DNA from: Thermoleophilum album
Lineage (GTDB): Bacteria; Actinomycetota; Thermoleophilia; Solirubrobacterales; Thermoleophilaceae
DNA length: 64,000 nt
Assembly: GCF_028867705.1 (NCBI RefSeq)
Contig: NZ_CP066171.1
Coordinates: 930,001-994,000 of the forward strand
Reading direction: 5' to 3'
Of this stretch, positions 1 to 8,124 are shown in pieces. The notes under the pieces are model-generated. The model had not been told where the DNA came from. It ran no database searches and saw only the letters and a program-made list of their open reading frames with translations. Both the position numbers and the translations under genes were made by a program. How positions within the stretch are numbered: position 1 is the stretch's first letter; each line of letters opens with the position of its first letter.

Positions 1-2
1 TC

Positions 3-548
3 GAGGAAGCGCGCCGGCTTGCCGAGTCGGGCGACGAGTTCTTCATGCCCGACCAGTTCTCGAACCCCGCCAACCCCGAGGCGCACCGGCGCGGCACCGC
101 CGAGGAGCTTTGGCGAGATCTCGAGGGGCGCATCGATGTGCTCGTCTGCGGGGTTGGAACTGGTGGCACGATCACTGGTTGCGGCGAGCGGCTGAAAGAG
201 CGCAATCCGGCGCTGCACGTCGTCGCGGTGGAGCCGCGCACTTCAGCGGTGCTGTCGGGGCGCCGACCCGGTCCACACCGCATCCAGGGAATCGGTGCCG
301 GGTTCGTGCCACCCGTCCTGAACCGCGAGGTGATCGACGAGGTCGTCACGGTCGCCGACGAGGACGCGCTCGCCACAGCCCGTGCCTGTGCCCGGCGCGA
401 GGGCGTGTCGGTGGGCATCTCGGCCGGGGCGGCGCTGTGGGCCGCGCTGCAGGTCGGGCGCAGGCGCGAATGGCAGGGCCGGACGATCGCGGTGATCCTG
501 CCCGACGCCGGCGAGCGCTACGTGACGACGCCGTTCTTCGTCGAATGA
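3..548 (+). CDS. cysK: Cysteine synthase (O-acetylserine sulfhydrylase), 3' part
   Basis: Only the last 181 codons are present; the gene begins before the window. It is a fold-type II PLP enzyme that makes L-cysteine from O-acetylserine and sulfide. The visible part has the phosphate-binding loop GVGTGGTITG, a QFSNPANPEAH stretch typical of CysK/CysM, and the C-terminal GISAGAALWAA and LPDAGERY blocks. The stop codon TGA overlaps the cysE start in an ATGA junction, so the substrate-making and substrate-using enzymes are translationally coupled. CysM or a cystathionine beta-synthase-like paralogue cannot be excluded without the N-terminus. Confidence 0.93.
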   Translation, partial: EEARRLAESGDEFFMPDQFSNPANPEAHRRGTAEELWRDLEGRIDVLVCGVGTGGTITGCGERLKERNPALHVVAVEPRTSAVLSGRRPGPHRIQGIGAGFVPPVLNREVIDEVVTVADEDALATARACARREGVSVGISAGAALWAALQVGRRREWQGRTIAVILPDAGERYVTTPFFVE

Positions 549-1294
549 TGCGCAAGGGCGCGAAACCCCTTGGGCCTGTGGCACGCTTGCGGCGGGCTGT
601 CGGAGACGCTATCGCGGCGGCACGCGAGCGGGACCCGGCCGCTCGAGAGCTCGGCAGCCTCACGATCCTGCTGACATACGGCGGGGTCCAAGCGGTGCTG
701 GCACACCGCGTGGCGCACGCCCTGTGGCGAGCCCGTGTGCCGCTTGTGCCGCACGCGATCATGCACGTGGTACGGCTCGCGACGGGGGTCGAGATCCACC
801 CGGCGGCGCGGCTCGGCAAGCGTCTCTTCATCGATCACGGTGTCGGGGTCGTGATCGGCGAGACGGCCGAGGTCGGCGATGACGTCACTCTCTACCAGGG
901 CGTCACGCTCGGCGGCACCGGTTTCGCGCGCGGCAAGCGCCACCCCACCGTGCGCGACCGCGTGATCATCGGCTCGGGAGCGAAGGTGCTCGGGCCGGTC
1001 GAGATCGGCGAGGGAGCGAAGGTGGGGGCCAACAGCGTGGTTATCCACGACGTGCCGGCTAACTCGACGGTCGTCGGCAACCCCGGTCATCCGGTGCGCG
1101 TCGACGGCAAGCGCCCGACCGGCCCTGACGCCGACTGGGCGCACCTGCCCGACCCTGTCGCCGATGCGATCACCCACCTCGCCGAGCGGATCGACACCCT
1201 CGAGCGTCTGGTCGAAGAGCTGACCGGGCGGCGCCCGGCCGGCGAGGTGCGGCGCTTCGAGCGTCGGCGCGGGCCGAGCTCCGCCGGCGGCTGA
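545..1294 (+). CDS. cysE: Serine O-acetyltransferase
   Basis: This gene encodes 249 residues and makes O-acetylserine from serine and acetyl-CoA, the precursor used by the overlapping cysK. The left-handed beta-helix of hexapeptide repeats runs from about residue 80 to 185. It includes the DHGVGVVIGETA motif with Asp97/His98 and a second His at 133 in GKRHPT, matching the catalytic residues of the family. The start is the first ATG of the ATGATG at 545, overlapping the cysK stop. A longer in-frame reading upstream would run through cysK and is not used. The C-terminal tail is Arg/Gly-rich and unlikely to be structured. Confidence 0.95.
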   Translation: MMRKGAKPLGPVARLRRAVGDAIAAARERDPAARELGSLTILLTYGGVQAVLAHRVAHALWRARVPLVPHAIMHVVRLATGVEIHPAARLGKRLFIDHGVGVVIGETAEVGDDVTLYQGVTLGGTGFARGKRHPTVRDRVIIGSGAKVLGPVEIGEGAKVGANSVVIHDVPANSTVVGNPGHPVRVDGKRPTGPDADWAHLPDPVADAITHLAERIDTLERLVEELTGRRPAGEVRRFERRRGPSSAGG

Positions 1295-1315
1295 CCGCAG
1301 CGCAACTCGCTGCGG
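1295..1315 (+). terminator. Hairpin directly after cysE
   Basis: A perfect 8-bp stem (CCGCAGCG / CGCTGCGG) with a 5-nt loop starts on the base after the cysE stop codon. There is no T-tract, so it would be a non-canonical or processing hairpin at the end of the cysKE unit. The function is inferred from position only. Confidence 0.4.
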
Positions 1316-1410
1316 CACGCAGCGCACGGACGGCGCGCAGCTCGCCGCTGCACGCCGCGGGTGCCGCGGCCGACCGCAGCTAGCGACCGCGCGCCGCGTT
1401 ATCTATCGGC

Positions 1411-2628
1411 GTGAGCATCGGCGTGGCAGCTGCGAGAAAAGTGGCGACGGTCGCCTGCGCGCTCTGCCTGACGTTTGCCGCGCTGCCGTCGGGCGCGCAC
1501 GCCCAGCCGCTCGCGACGGTCTGGGCAGTCGGCGACGGTGCGATCCCCGAAAGCACCGACGACGCCGTCGCTGCGCTCGTCGGAAGCGAGCCGCCGAACG
1601 CCTTCCTCTACCTCGGCGACGTCTACGAGCGCGGCACGGCCAGCGAGTTCCAACGCAACTACGACACCGCCTTCGGGCGCTTCAAGGCGGTGACCTATCC
1701 GACTCCCGGCAACCACGAGTGGTTGGAGCGCAGCCAGGGCTACGACCTCTACTGGGGGCCCCGTGTCCGCCAGCCCGATGGCGGCCACTGGTACTCGTTC
1801 GATCTCGCCGGCTGGCACTTCGTGAGCCTCAGCAGCATGGAAGCCACGGCGCGCGGCTCACCCCAAGAGACGTGGCTGCGCAACGACCTCGCCCGCTACC
1901 CCGGCAGCTGCACGGTGGTCTTCACGCACTACCCGCGCTTTTCGGCCGGACCGCAGTACAACACGCCGCGTCTCGAGCCGCTCTTCGCGGCGAGCGCCGG
2001 GCGTGCCGTAGCGTGGCTCAGCGGCCACGCGCACAACTACCAGCGGCTGTGGCCGACGCGCGGGATCACGCAGTTCGTCGTCGGCACCGGCGGACGCGCG
2101 CCGAGCGCTCCCGATCGCACCGACCCGCGCGTAGCCGCCGCGTTTGGCGGTGTTGCCGGCGCGCTGCGCTTGCGGCTCGGTGTCGGCGAGCTCGCTTATG
2201 CGTTCGTCGCGATCGATGGGCGTGTGCTCGACACCGGCACTCTCGCATGCCGCACCCACTCTGCCGTGTCGTCGCGGCTCGTGTGGGTGCTCCCCCGCGA
2301 CGGCTCTGAGCGGCGCACGGTGCGCCGGCTGGCCGGTCGTGTCGCCTACGCGCGGCGCGTCTCGCTGACGCTCGTCAGGCGGGTCGGCGCGCGCTGCGAG
2401 GCGCTCGGCGCCGACACGCGCGGCGCGCTCGTCTTCGCGCGCGCCTCCTGCCGCACGCGCCGCTACGTGCGTCCTAGCTTCAGCCGCGAACCGCTCGCGG
2501 CCAGCGGCCGTTTCGACCTCCAGCTGCCGTCGCGCTTGCCGCCGGGCGCCTACCGTCTCACGGTGTCGGCACGCTCGCCGGACGGCCGCCTGTACCGCAG
2601 CGACGTGCGCTTCCAGGTGCGTCCCTGA
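1411..2628 (+). CDS. Secreted calcineurin-like metallophosphoesterase
   Basis: This 405-residue protein has an N-terminal signal peptide (hydrophobic core about 10-26, likely cleavage after AHA near 31), so it should be exported. The metallophosphoesterase core shows the metal ligands in order: GDG (Asp42), GDVY (Asp70), GNHEW (Asn101/His102), THYPRF (His173) and SGHAHNY (His206/His208). This pattern is typical of purple-acid-phosphatase-like secreted phosphatases that act on phosphomonoesters. Residues beyond about 280 form a separate basic, beta-rich C-terminal domain with no recognised motif. The start is GTG at 1411; a weak AT-rich -10-like stretch lies 5-10 bases upstream and there is no Shine-Dalgarno. 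It stands alone, convergent with the next gene. The substrate is unknown. Confidence 0.85.
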   Translation: MSIGVAAARKVATVACALCLTFAALPSGAHAQPLATVWAVGDGAIPESTDDAVAALVGSEPPNAFLYLGDVYERGTASEFQRNYDTAFGRFKAVTYPTPGNHEWLERSQGYDLYWGPRVRQPDGGHWYSFDLAGWHFVSLSSMEATARGSPQETWLRNDLARYPGSCTVVFTHYPRFSAGPQYNTPRLEPLFAASAGRAVAWLSGHAHNYQRLWPTRGITQFVVGTGGRAPSAPDRTDPRVAAAFGGVAGALRLRLGVGELAYAFVAIDGRVLDTGTLACRTHSAVSSRLVWVLPRDGSERRTVRRLAGRVAYARRVSLTLVRRVGARCEALGADTRGALVFARASCRTRRYVRPSFSREPLAASGRFDLQLPSRLPPGAYRLTVSARSPDGRLYRSDVRFQVRP

Positions 2629-2693
2629 AGCGGCCAGGGTCGCCGCGCACTCCCCCGAGCGGTCACGCTCGCTGCACGCGATCGCTGAAGCGG

Positions 2694-3686
2694 TTAGTAG
2701 AAAACGGTACGCGTGCGGTGGCGCGGCCGCGCCTTGTAGCGGCGGTCCTGCCCGCGGTTCCACAGCCACACATCGATCTCGCGGGGCGGGCGCCCCACGA
2801 GCGCGGCCAGTCGCTCGCAGGCACAGACGGCCGCGGCGCGGATCTCCCGCTCGGGCGGGGAGTTGGCCGGAATCGGCTCGCCACGGTCGATCCGTGCGGC
2901 GAGCGCGGGGTCGTAGCGAAGCACCCCGTCGACACGGAGCACGTGCGGCACGAGGTTATCGGCGAAGATCGTCAGATCGTCGAGATCTCCGAACGTCGCG
3001 ACACTGGCGAGAGCGAGGTCGTTGGCCGTGATCTGGGCGCGCTTCCAGAAACCGCGGTCGTCGAAGAACGGCATCGCGCGCGCCAGCGTCGCCGCCAGCC
3101 GTTTGGCTGACCCGTCGGCACTCGCGACCACCGCGAGCGGCTCACGCTCCCCGAGGAACGCACCGAGATCCCGCAGCGCCCGCGCGAAAAGTGCCATCAG
3201 CGGGTGCTCTGGATCCTGTCCCAGCACATGCGCCACGGTCTCGGCAGAGATCGCGCGCAGCTCGGCGTTCGACCAGGGGCCATGGGCGCGGAAGTGGTCG
3301 GCGAGCGCCGAAGCAATCGTGCGGTACCCGGAACGCCCAGGGCGCTTTCGTAGCGTCGGAAACCAACCGGAGCCGAAGTTGATCGCGTCGAGCGTCAGGA
3401 GGTACGCGCACACCTCGCTGCGGCCGCCGTCGAGAAAGTGGTCGTCGCTGTCGAGCGCAGGCGGATCGCTGGCGAGCCCTTCCTGCGCCCAGCGCTCAGC
3501 GGCGCGCTCGAGCCCGCTTTCGTCGATCGTCACGTAACGAGCTGCCGCGACTATCCCGCGGCAGTAGCGGCGCACCAGCTCGGGCAGATCGTCGCCGGGG
3601 AGCGGCGCGTCGCCAGGCGGCGGCAGACCGGGGGCCTCCTCTTGCGCCGAGCCGCGCGCGCGAGCGTGCCGATCGAGCGCCGCCAC
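2694..3686 (-). CDS. qng1: Queuosine 5'-phosphate N-glycosylase/hydrolase (Qng1, DUF2419 family)
   Basis: This 330-residue protein matches the queuosine-salvage family that releases queuine from queuosine (5'-phosphate) for reuse by tRNA-guanine transglycosylase. Diagnostic stretches are DAINFGSGWFPTL (100-112), FWKRAQI (213-219), FADNLVPHVL with the likely catalytic Asp243, and an RTVFY C-terminus. The first 35 residues are polar and Pro-rich and probably disordered. The start is GTG at 3686, only 4 nt after the stop of the MFS gene upstream, so the two are probably one operon. The family is best known from eukaryotes and occurs in scattered bacteria. The family assignment is firm; the exact substrate here is inferred. 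Confidence 0.9.
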   Translation of the reverse strand: MAALDRHARARGSAQEEAPGLPPPGDAPLPGDDLPELVRRYCRGIVAAARYVTIDESGLERAAERWAQEGLASDPPALDSDDHFLDGGRSEVCAYLLTLDAINFGSGWFPTLRKRPGRSGYRTIASALADHFRAHGPWSNAELRAISAETVAHVLGQDPEHPLMALFARALRDLGAFLGEREPLAVVASADGSAKRLAATLARAMPFFDDRGFWKRAQITANDLALASVATFGDLDDLTIFADNLVPHVLRVDGVLRYDPALAARIDRGEPIPANSPPEREIRAAAVCACERLAALVGRPPREIDVWLWNRGQDRRYKARPRHRTRTVFY

Positions 3687-3690
3687 CTGC

Positions 3691-4839
3691 CTAGCTTCCG
3701 CGCACGCCCGCTACCTCGCGCACACGTCCGCCGTGGCGCAGCGGCGTCACGAACGTCGCGGTGGCGAGTGCCACCAGCGCCGCGGCGGCGAAGGCCGAGG
3801 CGGGAGCGTGGTGGTAGAGCGGTAGCCACGCCAGCGGCGCCGCCGCCTGGCCGGCGAACTTGAAGGCCGAAACGAGCGAGGCGGCACCGGCACGGTTGCC
3901 GGGAGCGGACTCGACGACGAGGGTGTTGAGCGCGGCCCACATCAGCGCCGAGAAGACGCCGGCCGCAAACCAGAGAGCAGCGAACGCCGCCGTCGAGTCG
4001 GCGACGCCGAGCAGCGCCACCGCTGCCGCCGCGAGCGTCGCCGCGGCCGCGGCTACCGGCACGCGACCGACGCGATCGACGAGGATCCCGCCCGGTCGGC
4101 CGGCGAGCACACCGGCGGCACCGAACGCAGCGAGCAACAGGCCGCGGTCCTCGGAGCCGAGACCGAAAGCGTCGCCGGCGCGCAGCGCGACGAGGAACGA
4201 CATGCCCGTGACGCTCATGTAGGCAGCGAAAGCTGCACCCGCGAGCAGTGCGATGCGACGATCGCAAAGCGTTCGCAGGCGCGGTGGCGATCCCGCACGC
4301 CGCTGCGCCACGGGCAGCGGTGCTGCCACGGCCAGGGCGGCGCCGACCGCAGCCGGGGCGAGGAAAGCGAGCCGCCAGTCGACCGCCGCGGCGAGACCGC
4401 CGCACAGCGGCGAGAGGGTGACGGCCAGCGTTTGCGTGGCCCCGAACGTGCCCATCGCCCGTCCGAGCCGCTGCGGCGGTGTGTGGTCGGCGAGCGCGGC
4501 GAGCACGAGCGGCGTCAGGAAGGCGTTGGCAATCCCCTGTCCGGCGCGGGCGGCGAGGAAAGCGCCTAGCGTGGGCGCGAAGGCAGCGGCGAGCGACGCC
4601 GCCGCGTAGGCGAGATAGGCGGCACGCACGACCTCGCGCCGGCCGACCCGCTCGCCGATCGTGCCCGAGACGAGCTGGATCGCCGCGAACGGAACGAGGT
4701 AGGCGGGAATCGCTGCCGCCACCGCGGCGGTCGAAGCGCCGAACGCCGCCCGCAGCTCGGGCACCATCACGGCGACGATCGCGCCGCCGAAGGGACCGAG
4801 GAAGCCGCCGACGTAGAGCGGGAACGTTCGCGCGCGCAC
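3691..4839 (-). CDS. Major facilitator superfamily transporter, candidate queuosine/queuine permease
   Basis: This 382-residue inner-membrane protein has about 12 hydrophobic segments and an MFS-like loop 2 with a basic stretch (GERVGRREVVR near 65-75). A second half-repeat contains GILVDRVGRVP. It resembles drug/metabolite efflux-type MFS proteins in general, with no substrate motif. The start was taken as GTG at 4839 because upstream codons are not membrane-like and run into the divergent pcrA promoter. It lies 4 nt upstream of the Qng1 gene and is probably co-transcribed with it. That context suggests import of a queuosine-type compound, but this is inference; an unrelated exporter is the main alternative. 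Confidence 0.8.
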   Translation of the reverse strand: MRARTFPLYVGGFLGPFGGAIVAVMVPELRAAFGASTAAVAAAIPAYLVPFAAIQLVSGTIGERVGRREVVRAAYLAYAAASLAAAFAPTLGAFLAARAGQGIANAFLTPLVLAALADHTPPQRLGRAMGTFGATQTLAVTLSPLCGGLAAAVDWRLAFLAPAAVGAALAVAAPLPVAQRRAGSPPRLRTLCDRRIALLAGAAFAAYMSVTGMSFLVALRAGDAFGLGSEDRGLLLAAFGAAGVLAGRPGGILVDRVGRVPVAAAAATLAAAAVALLGVADSTAAFAALWFAAGVFSALMWAALNTLVVESAPGNRAGAASLVSAFKFAGQAAAPLAWLPLYHHAPASAFAAAALVALATATFVTPLRHGGRVREVAGVRGS

Positions 4840-4889
4840 GGTGCGCAACCGTACCGCGCCGGAGCGGTGGCCGCCGCCGCGCCGAGATC

Positions 4890-4895
4890 TATTCT
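4890..4895 (+). promoter_or_regulatory. -10 box of pcrA (leaderless)
   Basis: TATTCT lies 6 nt before the pcrA GTG, so transcription would begin at or next to the start codon. No Shine-Dalgarno is present. Confidence 0.55.
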
Positions 4896-4901
4896 CCGGC
4901 T

Positions 4902-7151
4902 GTGCCAACCGCCGCCGAACCGACCACCGCCGACGCGCCTGCGCTCCTCGAGCGCTTGAACCCCGAACAGCGCGAGGCGGTCGAGCACGGCGGGGGGCCG
5001 CTGCTCGTCCTCGCAGGCGCGGGATCCGGCAAGACGCGCGTCCTCGTCCACCGCATCGCGTATCTCCTCGCACGCGGCTTGGCGCGTCCGCACGAGATCC
5101 TCGCGATCACCTTCACCAACAAGGCGGCCGGCGAGATGCGCGAGCGCGTCGCCCAGCTGGTCGGACCCGACAGCGCCCGCGCGATGTGGGTGATGACCTT
5201 CCACGCCGCCTGCACGCGGATGTTGCGCGCCCACGCCGACAAGCTCGGCTTCACGCGATCGTTCGCGATCTACGACGAGCAGGACTCGCTGCGGCTGGTG
5301 CGGGCGTGCGTCGAGGAGCTCGCGCTCGACCCGCGCCGCTACCCGCCGCGTGGCTTGCGCCAGCGGATCTCGGACGCCAAGAGCAAGCTCGTTACGCTCG
5401 CCGAGCTGCGCGCCGAACCCGAGCGCTTCGGTGGCGAGGAGCCGCTCGCCGTGTTCGAGCGTTACCAGCGGCGCCTGCACCAGGCGAACGCGCTCGACTT
5501 CGACGACCTCTTGGTGCGCTGCGTCGAGCTGTTCGAGCGAGCCCCGGCGGTGCTCGACCGCTACCGCGACCAGTTTCGCTGGATCCTCGTCGACGAGTAC
5601 CAGGACACCAACCGCGCCCAGTACCGCTGGCTGCGTTTGCTCGCGGGCGAGCGACGCAACGTCTGCGTGGTCGGTGACGACGACCAGTCGATATACCGCT
5701 TCCGCGGCGCCGACGTGCGCAACATCCTCGACTTCGAGCGCGACTTTCCCGACGCGCGCGTGATCAGGCTCGAGCGCAACTACCGCTCGACGACGACGAT
5801 CCTCGAGGCCGCCAACGCCGTCATCGCCAACAACCCCGAGCGCAAGCCCAAGCGCTTGCGCAGCGAGATCGGTGGCGGCGAGCCGGTGCGGGTCGTCGAG
5901 TGCAGCGACGAGCACGAGGAGGCGCGTTTCGTCGCCGCCGAGGTCGAGCGGCTCGTGGAAGAGGGCGCCTCGCTCGGCGAGATCGCTGTCTTCTACCGAA
6001 CCCACGCGCACGCACGCGCGCTCGAGCACGTTTTGCGCGAGCGCGCGATCGCCTACCGCGTGCTCGGCGGGATGCGCTTCTACGACCGTGCCGAGGTGAA
6101 GGACGCGCTCGCCTATTTGAGCCTGCTCGTCAACCCGGCAGACGAAGTCGCGTTCCGGCGCGTCGTGAACGTGCCGGCGCGCGGTGTCGGCGAGCGCTCG
6201 CAGGCGCGCGTGCTGACGCACGCCCAGACGCTCGGCCGCCCGGTCCTCGAAGTGGCGCTCGACGCCGGGTCGGTGCCCGGTTTGACGGGACGTGCGCGCC
6301 GCGGGCTCGAGCGCTTCGCCACGCTGATCGAGGAGCTGCGCGAGCTCGCCGACAGCGGGGCCGGGGTCGGCGATCTGCTGGCCGAAACGCTCGAGCGGTC
6401 GGGCTATCTCGAGGAGCTGCGCAACGAGGGCACGTTCGAGGCCGACGCGCGGATCGAGAACCTCGAGGAGCTCGTTTCCTCGGCGCGCGACTTCGAACGC
6501 ACGAGCGCGAACCCCACCGCCGAGGCGTTCCTGGAGCAGGTGGCGTTGTTCTCCGAGCAGGACCAGCTCGCGCCCGGCGAATCGCAGCTGACGTTGATGA
6601 CCGTGCACAACGCCAAAGGGCTCGAGTTCGACACGGTTTTCGTCGTCGGCCTCGAGGAGGGTGTCTTCCCCCACCAACGGTCGATCGACGGAGGCGAGGT
6701 CGACGAGGAGAGGCGGCTGTGCTACGTCGCGATCACGCGCGCCAGGCGCCTTCTCTACCTGACATACGCGCGCAGCCGCCAGCTGTTCGGTCAGCGCGAC
6801 TGGTCGTTGCCGAGCCGTTTCCTCGCCGAGCTGCCTGCCGACTGCTGCCGGTGGACGACCGCCGTGGGTGGCGGTGCGCCGGCGTTCGCAGCGTCCACGC
6901 GCGCCAGCGGTGGGGGAGGCGCGGGCAGCGGAGAGATCGCTTCCAGCGCCTCGTTCACTCCGCGCGCGGACGGGGCGCGCGAGACCCAGCCGGCACGCAG
7001 CTTCGCGGTCGGCGACGACGTCGAGCACGCCAAGTTCGGTCGCGGTGTCGTGATCGGCGTCGGCGGCGATGGAACGGTGCTCGTGCGCTTCGCGGCCGAC
7101 GGCAGCGAGCGGCGGCTGATGGTCGAGTACGCACAGCTGCGGCGGCTGTAG
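4902..7151 (+). CDS. pcrA: ATP-dependent DNA helicase PcrA/UvrD
   Basis: This is a 749-residue superfamily 1A helicase that unwinds DNA 3' to 5' in repair and clears RecA or stalled complexes. It has the Q-motif region LNPEQREAV (19-27), Walker A GAGSGKT (39-45), ITFTNKAA, Walker B LVDEYQDTN, the QSIYRFRGAD block, TVHNAKGLEFD, and VAITRAR near the end of domain 2A. Residues about 703-749 form the Tudor-like C-terminal module (VGDDVEHAKFGRGVV) that contacts RNA polymerase in PcrA proteins. A Gly/Ser-rich linker precedes it. The GTG at 4902 is chosen because it begins just before the helicase fold and follows a -10 box by 6 nt; longer in-frame readings overlap the divergent MFS gene. Confidence 0.95.
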   Translation: MPTAAEPTTADAPALLERLNPEQREAVEHGGGPLLVLAGAGSGKTRVLVHRIAYLLARGLARPHEILAITFTNKAAGEMRERVAQLVGPDSARAMWVMTFHAACTRMLRAHADKLGFTRSFAIYDEQDSLRLVRACVEELALDPRRYPPRGLRQRISDAKSKLVTLAELRAEPERFGGEEPLAVFERYQRRLHQANALDFDDLLVRCVELFERAPAVLDRYRDQFRWILVDEYQDTNRAQYRWLRLLAGERRNVCVVGDDDQSIYRFRGADVRNILDFERDFPDARVIRLERNYRSTTTILEAANAVIANNPERKPKRLRSEIGGGEPVRVVECSDEHEEARFVAAEVERLVEEGASLGEIAVFYRTHAHARALEHVLRERAIAYRVLGGMRFYDRAEVKDALAYLSLLVNPADEVAFRRVVNVPARGVGERSQARVLTHAQTLGRPVLEVALDAGSVPGLTGRARRGLERFATLIEELRELADSGAGVGDLLAETLERSGYLEELRNEGTFEADARIENLEELVSSARDFERTSANPTAEAFLEQVALFSEQDQLAPGESQLTLMTVHNAKGLEFDTVFVVGLEEGVFPHQRSIDGGEVDEERRLCYVAITRARRLLYLTYARSRQLFGQRDWSLPSRFLAELPADCCRWTTAVGGGAPAFAASTRASGGGGAGSGEIASSASFTPRADGARETQPARSFAVGDDVEHAKFGRGVVIGVGGDGTVLVRFAADGSERRLMVEYAQLRRL

Positions 7152-7154
7152 CCT
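7149..7154 (+). promoter_or_regulatory. -10 box of folD, fused to the pcrA stop codon
   Basis: TAGCCT begins with the TAG stop codon of pcrA and ends 8 nt before the folD GTG, the geometry expected for a leaderless transcript. Confidence 0.5.
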
Positions 7155-7162
7155 GCCGCGCC

Positions 7163-8026
7163 GTGAAGGCAGCAGCGATCGACGGACGTAGCGTCGCCGC
7201 GCGTGTGCGCGAGCGGGTGCGCGCGGCGGTTGCCGAGCGCGTCCGCGCCGGCCTGCCGCGGCCGGGGCTCGCGACCGTGCTCGTCGGCGACGACCCGGCG
7301 TCGGCGATCTATGTGCGGCGCAAGCAAGAGGCTTGTGCCGAGGTGGGCATCGCCGCGTTCGACCACCGCCTGCCGGCTGATGCTGGCGAGGAACGGGTGG
7401 CGGCCACGCTCGACGCGCTCAACGCCGACGCGCGTGTGCACGGCGTGCTGTTGCAGTTGCCGCTGCCCGACGGTCTTGACGCTGCCGCACTGATCGATCG
7501 CATCGATCCCGCCAAGGACGTGGACGGTCTCACGACCGTCTCGCAAGGGCGGCTAGTGACGGGGCGCCCCGGTCTGCGGCCGTGCACCCCGCGCGGGGTG
7601 ATCGAGCTGCTCGACGCCTACGGCGTGGACCTGACCGGAGCGGAGGCTGTCGTCGTCGGTCGCTCGGAGCTTGTCGGCCGGCCGCTCGCGCAGCTTCTGC
7701 TCGAGCGCAATGCGACGGTAACCGTCTGCCACTCGCGCACGCGCGAGCTAGCGCGCGTCACGGCACGGGCCGATGTGCTCTGTGTCGCCGCCGGTGTGCC
7801 GCGCCTGATCGGCGCCGACTACGTCAAACCCGGGGCGGTGGTGATCGACGTAGGTATCCACCGCCTGCCCGAGGGGCTCGTCGGTGACGTCGACTTCGAC
7901 GCGGTTGCCGCGCGCGCCCGTCTCGTCACACCTGTCCCTGGCGGCGTCGGGCCGATGACGGTGGCGATGCTTCTCGACAACACCTTGCGCGCCGCAGAGG
8001 CTGCGACCGCGAAAGCCGCCCCCTGA
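7163..8026 (+). CDS. folD: Bifunctional methylenetetrahydrofolate dehydrogenase/cyclohydrolase
   Basis: This 287-residue cytosolic enzyme interconverts 5,10-methylene-, methenyl- and 10-formyl-tetrahydrofolate with NADP. The YVRRKQEACAEVG motif carries the catalytic Lys (about 56) and Tyr. GVLLQLPLP and PAKDVDG are the family signature, VVVGRSELVGRP is the nucleotide-binding loop, and TPVPGGVGPMTVAML closes the fold. The length is normal. The GTG start has no Shine-Dalgarno but a -10 box 8 nt upstream. Confidence 0.96.
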   Translation: MKAAAIDGRSVAARVRERVRAAVAERVRAGLPRPGLATVLVGDDPASAIYVRRKQEACAEVGIAAFDHRLPADAGEERVAATLDALNADARVHGVLLQLPLPDGLDAAALIDRIDPAKDVDGLTTVSQGRLVTGRPGLRPCTPRGVIELLDAYGVDLTGAEAVVVGRSELVGRPLAQLLLERNATVTVCHSRTRELARVTARADVLCVAAGVPRLIGADYVKPGAVVIDVGIHRLPEGLVGDVDFDAVAARARLVTPVPGGVGPMTVAMLLDNTLRAAEAATAKAAP

Positions 8027-8085
8027 CCACGCTCGCCGCGGACCTCCTGGCGTCCCGAGCGCGAGGACACAGCCAGCCCGACTAT

Positions 8086-8105
8086 GTAACACTGTTCCGT
8101 GTAAC
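8086..8105 (+). promoter_or_regulatory. Imperfect palindrome, candidate repressor operator
   Basis: GTAACAC and GTGTAAC arms (6 of 7 positions complementary) flank a 6-nt spacer, 19 nt before the next gene. The size and arm sequence resemble TetR-family operators in actinobacteria; the regulator is not in this window. Confidence 0.45.
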
Positions 8106-8124
8106 CATCCGAGGAGGGGGCTGG

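Noticed and set aside
4767-7028. A 753-codon minus-strand frame opposite pcrA
   Set aside because: It lies almost entirely over a clear helicase gene; its composition reflects the third-position G+C bias of the opposite strand.
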